A stretch of DNA of 7,817 nucleotides from AM-2324 sp964225135 (lineage in GTDB: Bacteria > Bacteroidota > Bacteroidia > Chitinophagales > Saprospiraceae). The stretch lies in assembly GCA_964225135.1 (NCBI GenBank), contig CAXQNQ010000080.1:1-7817 (forward strand). The letters are read 5' to 3'. The translations under genes and the position numbers were made by a program. A model generated the notes under the pieces. It had not been told where the DNA came from. It did not search any database and saw only the letters and a list, made by a program, of their open reading frames with translations. Positions 6,801 through 7,817 of this stretch are shown in pieces. The number at the start of each line of letters is the position of its first letter. Position 1 is the first letter of the stretch.

Positions 6801-7281
6801 CATCCCAGGCTGCTATACCTTAGTCTTTGAAGATAGCGGCAATGATGGGCTGGACTTCTGGTACTGGGACGTTGTGGGTCAAAACGTAGGAGTAGGAAAC
6901 TTAGCCATCTCTAAACAAATCAACGACTTCCTGGACATCGCAGTAAAAGTGTTCAATCCTGATTTCGGAGGAACCCTATACTACGATTTTGTAATCGGTG
7001 ACATCACAGATACCGAGGAGATTCAACAAAACAGCTTATTCTCCGTGTATCCAAATCCAACATCAGATATGTTCCATATCGAACTACAAGGGCTGGAAGG
7101 CCAGGATATAGTCGTAAAATTATTGGATATGAGTGGTAAGCTCATCCAGCAAGAACAGGTCAATCATAAAACATACGATTGGTCCTTGCAATGGTCCATA
7201 GACCATCTAAAAGCTGGTATGTACCTCATCCAAATCATAACACCAGATCAACAATTCGCTCAAACTATTGTCAAGCAATAA
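3826..7281 (+). CDS. Secreted PNGase F-family N-glycanase-like protein with LamG insertion and T9SS sorting domain
   Basis: Predicted extracellular peptide-N-glycosidase F relative (amidase releasing N-glycans from asparagine), 1151 residues. Order: signal peptide 1-22 (cleavage VHA|QD); first half of the N-glycanase N-domain about 25-90, with 'GCGEWDY' holding Asp81; a long insertion about 91-604; second half about 605-670 ('YEILSLVTPYGF', 'VFDVTDYAPILQG', Glu650, 'EGTP'); N-glycanase C-domain about 700-820, with Glu725 ('NGEFIPQEHYINLNG') and 'GGTWIFDRAGWCPG' (759-772). Then come a CARDB/Ig-like module about 823-940, a second beta module about 946-1058 ('GCYTLVFEDSGNDGLDF'), and a T9SS type A domain about 1070-1151 ('FSVYPNPTSDMFHIEL', 'GMYLIQI', ending 'IVKQ'). 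By eye against PNGase F recalled from memory, Asp60, Glu118, Glu206 and Arg248 match Asp81, Glu650, Glu725 and Arg766. The pairs Cys63/Cys77 and Cys750/Cys770 match known disulfides. Glycan specificity and activity are unproven. It is probably monocistronic, ending at a strong terminator. Confidence 0.85.
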   Translation: MLTFYRFAAVVCCLAAALQVHAQDTTVIQTLQWEDNFRAGYYDFPEPDGTTYRKILMYYNMRCHDAAINPGDNSQGCGEWDYSCNTFITDTTRVDSAKATHPSHIISNFSGDQFTYTTQPTYSYIQHPQYLTSINITSETEAAVGTENTDLAMPTSAPANKMQFLYTADELTTSGLSPGDVHRLKLKVNNTSPILNLFKIKLKNIDEAVLDPANPHTDGFTEVFHQNMEFWATGNQLFNFYQPFTWEAGKNILVEISYTPPTPAASDFSLAAEETMESMTLAHHSTDQSAYFNRNGYYELNTSNIQGTYDEITIAFWAYGDPDIMPQNNSIIECSTDLGRQVNIHLPWSNGQVYWDCGDLGSGYNRINKPVNPIDYEGNWTHWTFTKNTATGSMKIYLNGQEWHSGTGMTNAINLDEKFLIGTSVSGNSYYGKMDDLSIWKKELDAAAIQNLMHMQTTIEHPDFADLLSYFDFEDLNSSEVITLSDYNVTVDRSGQPFAVAYRSEDVFKHFTALNKRPTTSFYQGTYDLNNTVLYFDEEIPVEPNTVTTYIVDASNNLVEDQVDYVYESGYQYITSPDGTIVDSVFYDTEASVDITTLQYFNKFPAKYEILSLVTPYGFFIDLTPQGKTFVFDVTDYAPILQGSKRLSIEMGGQNQEELDIKFLFIEGTPEREVLDIQNIWPFRRVYPGGLADQSYMEPRDIALQPYATHYKIRSTITGHGQNGEFIPQEHYINLNGGSKEFNYEVWKYCGQNPIYPQGGTWIFDRAGWCPGAPSDVHIFNLDEYVEPGEIISLDYGLNTSSGSSENYLVSNQLVTYGAYNFNLDASIERILSPDDFVEQERRNPSCNEAEIEIKNTGSSTLTTITIAYEVIGGPYASEETFMLDLPPGESQVLNLPIGSIAFYANGLETGTFQASIVSVNGQADDYSDNNQMNSTFKQVDTFNASDQLLIRLQTNNRASENSYRILDNAGNVVLNRDNMTNSTLYKDEMNLIPGCYTLVFEDSGNDGLDFWYWDVVGQNVGVGNLAISKQINDFLDIAVKVFNPDFGGTLYYDFVIGDITDTEEIQQNSLFSVYPNPTSDMFHIELQGLEGQDIVVKLLDMSGKLIQQEQVNHKTYDWSLQWSIDHLKAGMYLIQIITPDQQFAQTIVKQ
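4096..5637 (+). other. Inserted region inside the PNGase F N-domain (jelly-roll module plus LamG domain)
   Basis: Protein residues about 91-604. It splits the N-glycanase N-domain between the Asp81 motif and the strands leading to Glu650. It holds a beta module at about 160-258 ('KMQFLYTADEL', 'FTWEAGKNILVEISY'), a pattern seen in many Bacteroidota secreted proteins. It also holds a LamG/concanavalin A-like domain at about 286-455 ('ITIAFWAYGDP', 'WTHWTFTKN', 'MKIYLNGQEW', 'GKMDDLSIWKKELDAAAI'), and a less clear beta-rich linker at about 460-604. LamG domains often bind carbohydrate, so a glycan-targeting role is plausible. Domain edges are approximate. Confidence 0.7.
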
Positions 7282-7293
7282 TAGTGTAGCATC

Positions 7294-7329
7294 AAAAAAG
7301 GCCCTGGAGTATTTTCCAGGGCCTTTTTT
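7294..7329. terminator. Bidirectional intrinsic terminator between convergent genes
   Basis: GGCCCTGGA (7300-7308) pairs perfectly with TCCAGGGCC (7315-7323) around a 6-base loop, flanked by A6 (7294-7299) and T6 (7324-7329). Both strands therefore show a GC-rich hairpin followed by a T run. It can end the PNGase F-like transcript on the plus strand and the SprB-repeat gene on the minus strand. Confidence 0.93.
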
Positions 7330-7340
7330 ATATTCCATAC

Positions 7341-7817
7341 TTACAATTTAATCAACTTCACCATGCGTTTGATATCCGATCGCTTGAATCGAATAAAATA
7401 CATTCCAGCAGGTTCTTCAAAGATTGAAATCTGACTGGTATACATATCATCATACCAAACCAAATCAACATTATATACAATCTTTCCAGACGCATCCAGT
7501 ATTTGAATAGGTAAATACAAGCCATCTTGATCTACTCCATGTACATCAATAATGAAAACACCCATAGTTGGATTAGGCTTGATTTCAACATACATATCAC
7601 TGTACACATAAGTCACGGAGTTGATATCGGCTTCCACTATTACAGTAGCATATACAATACATCCTTCTGAATCCTGCACCGCCAAAAAGTATTCCCCAAA
7701 ACCCAAGCCACTGAAAATATTGGAACTTTGCCAAGTTTGACCACCATCAATGGAAAATTCTAAGCCGCCCATAGCGCCAGTAGTATTGACTTCTATGGAA
7801 CCATCCTCTTCCCCACT
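7341..7817 (-). CDS. C-terminal end of a SprB-repeat surface protein with T9SS sorting domain (partial)
   Basis: The last 158 codons plus stop (TAA at 7341-7343) of a minus-strand gene that enters from the right edge. The frame stays open to position 7817, so the ATG at 7770-7772 is an internal Met, not the start. Visible residues about 4-57 form a SprB-type repeat ('DGSIEVNTTGAMGGLEFS', 'IDGGQTWQSSNIFSGL', 'GEYFLAVQDSEGC'), the beta module that occurs in arrays in the gliding adhesin SprB and similar large Bacteroidota surface proteins. Residues about 72-158 are a T9SS type A sorting domain ('YVEIKPNPTMGVFIIDV', 'ILDASGKIVYN', 'PAGMYFIRF', ending 'MVKLIKL'). The protein is thus exported across the outer membrane by T9SS and either released or anchored. 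Its full size, number of repeats and any N-terminal domains lie outside the window. It converges on the PNGase F-like gene and shares its terminator. Confidence 0.88.
   Translation of the reverse strand, partial: SGEEDGSIEVNTTGAMGGLEFSIDGGQTWQSSNIFSGLGFGEYFLAVQDSEGCIVYATVIVEADINSVTYVYSDMYVEIKPNPTMGVFIIDVHGVDQDGLYLPIQILDASGKIVYNVDLVWYDDMYTSQISIFEEPAGMYFIRFKRSDIKRMVKLIKL

Noticed and set aside
7341..7772. A complete 143-residue gene starting at ATG 7772
   Set aside because: The frame is open to the window edge and the SprB-type repeat begins upstream of this Met, so it is the end of a longer gene.

Overview
The window looks like a piece of a Bacteroidota chromosome. The main evidence is two proteins ending in type IX secretion (T9SS) type A sorting domains, a SprB-type repeat, start codons preceded by A-rich sequence with no clear Shine-Dalgarno, and promoter-like TAnnTTTG boxes. 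Composition is moderately AT-rich throughout. The class or genus cannot be fixed from this sequence; a gliding or marine polymer-degrading lineage would fit.

Layout, left to right. (1) The 5' part of a small lipoprotein gene on the minus strand (1-387), probably NTF2/SnoaL-like, runs off the left edge. (2) A divergent pair follows. A tyrosine recombinase with an unusual N-terminal extension is on the minus strand (552-1745), and a short single-stranded DNA-binding protein without the usual acidic tail is on the plus strand (1879-2223). The latter ends at a strong intrinsic terminator (2294-2326). (3) A MATE-family efflux pump (2383-3762) appears to have its own promoter. (4) A 1151-residue secreted protein (3826-7281) carries both halves of the PNGase F N-glycanase fold. 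About 510 residues, including a jelly-roll module and a LamG/concanavalin-like domain, are inserted inside the catalytic N-terminal domain. It ends in Ig-like modules and a T9SS sorting domain. (5) A bidirectional terminator (7294-7329) separates it from the convergent 3' end of another T9SS cargo, a SprB-repeat surface protein that runs off the right edge.

Functionally, the right half suggests export of a glycoprotein-deglycosylating enzyme and a surface adhesin-like protein through T9SS. The recombinase/ssb pair in the middle looks like an accessory insertion or a domesticated recombination module. The MATE pump has no evident link to either side. The most interesting items are the interrupted PNGase F domain, with its catalytic acids retained but several substrate-contact residues changed, and the recombinase plus tail-less SSB pair. 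No RNA genes, CRISPR arrays, insertion-sequence ends or integron attC arrays were seen. No gene-free stretch exceeds 300 bases.
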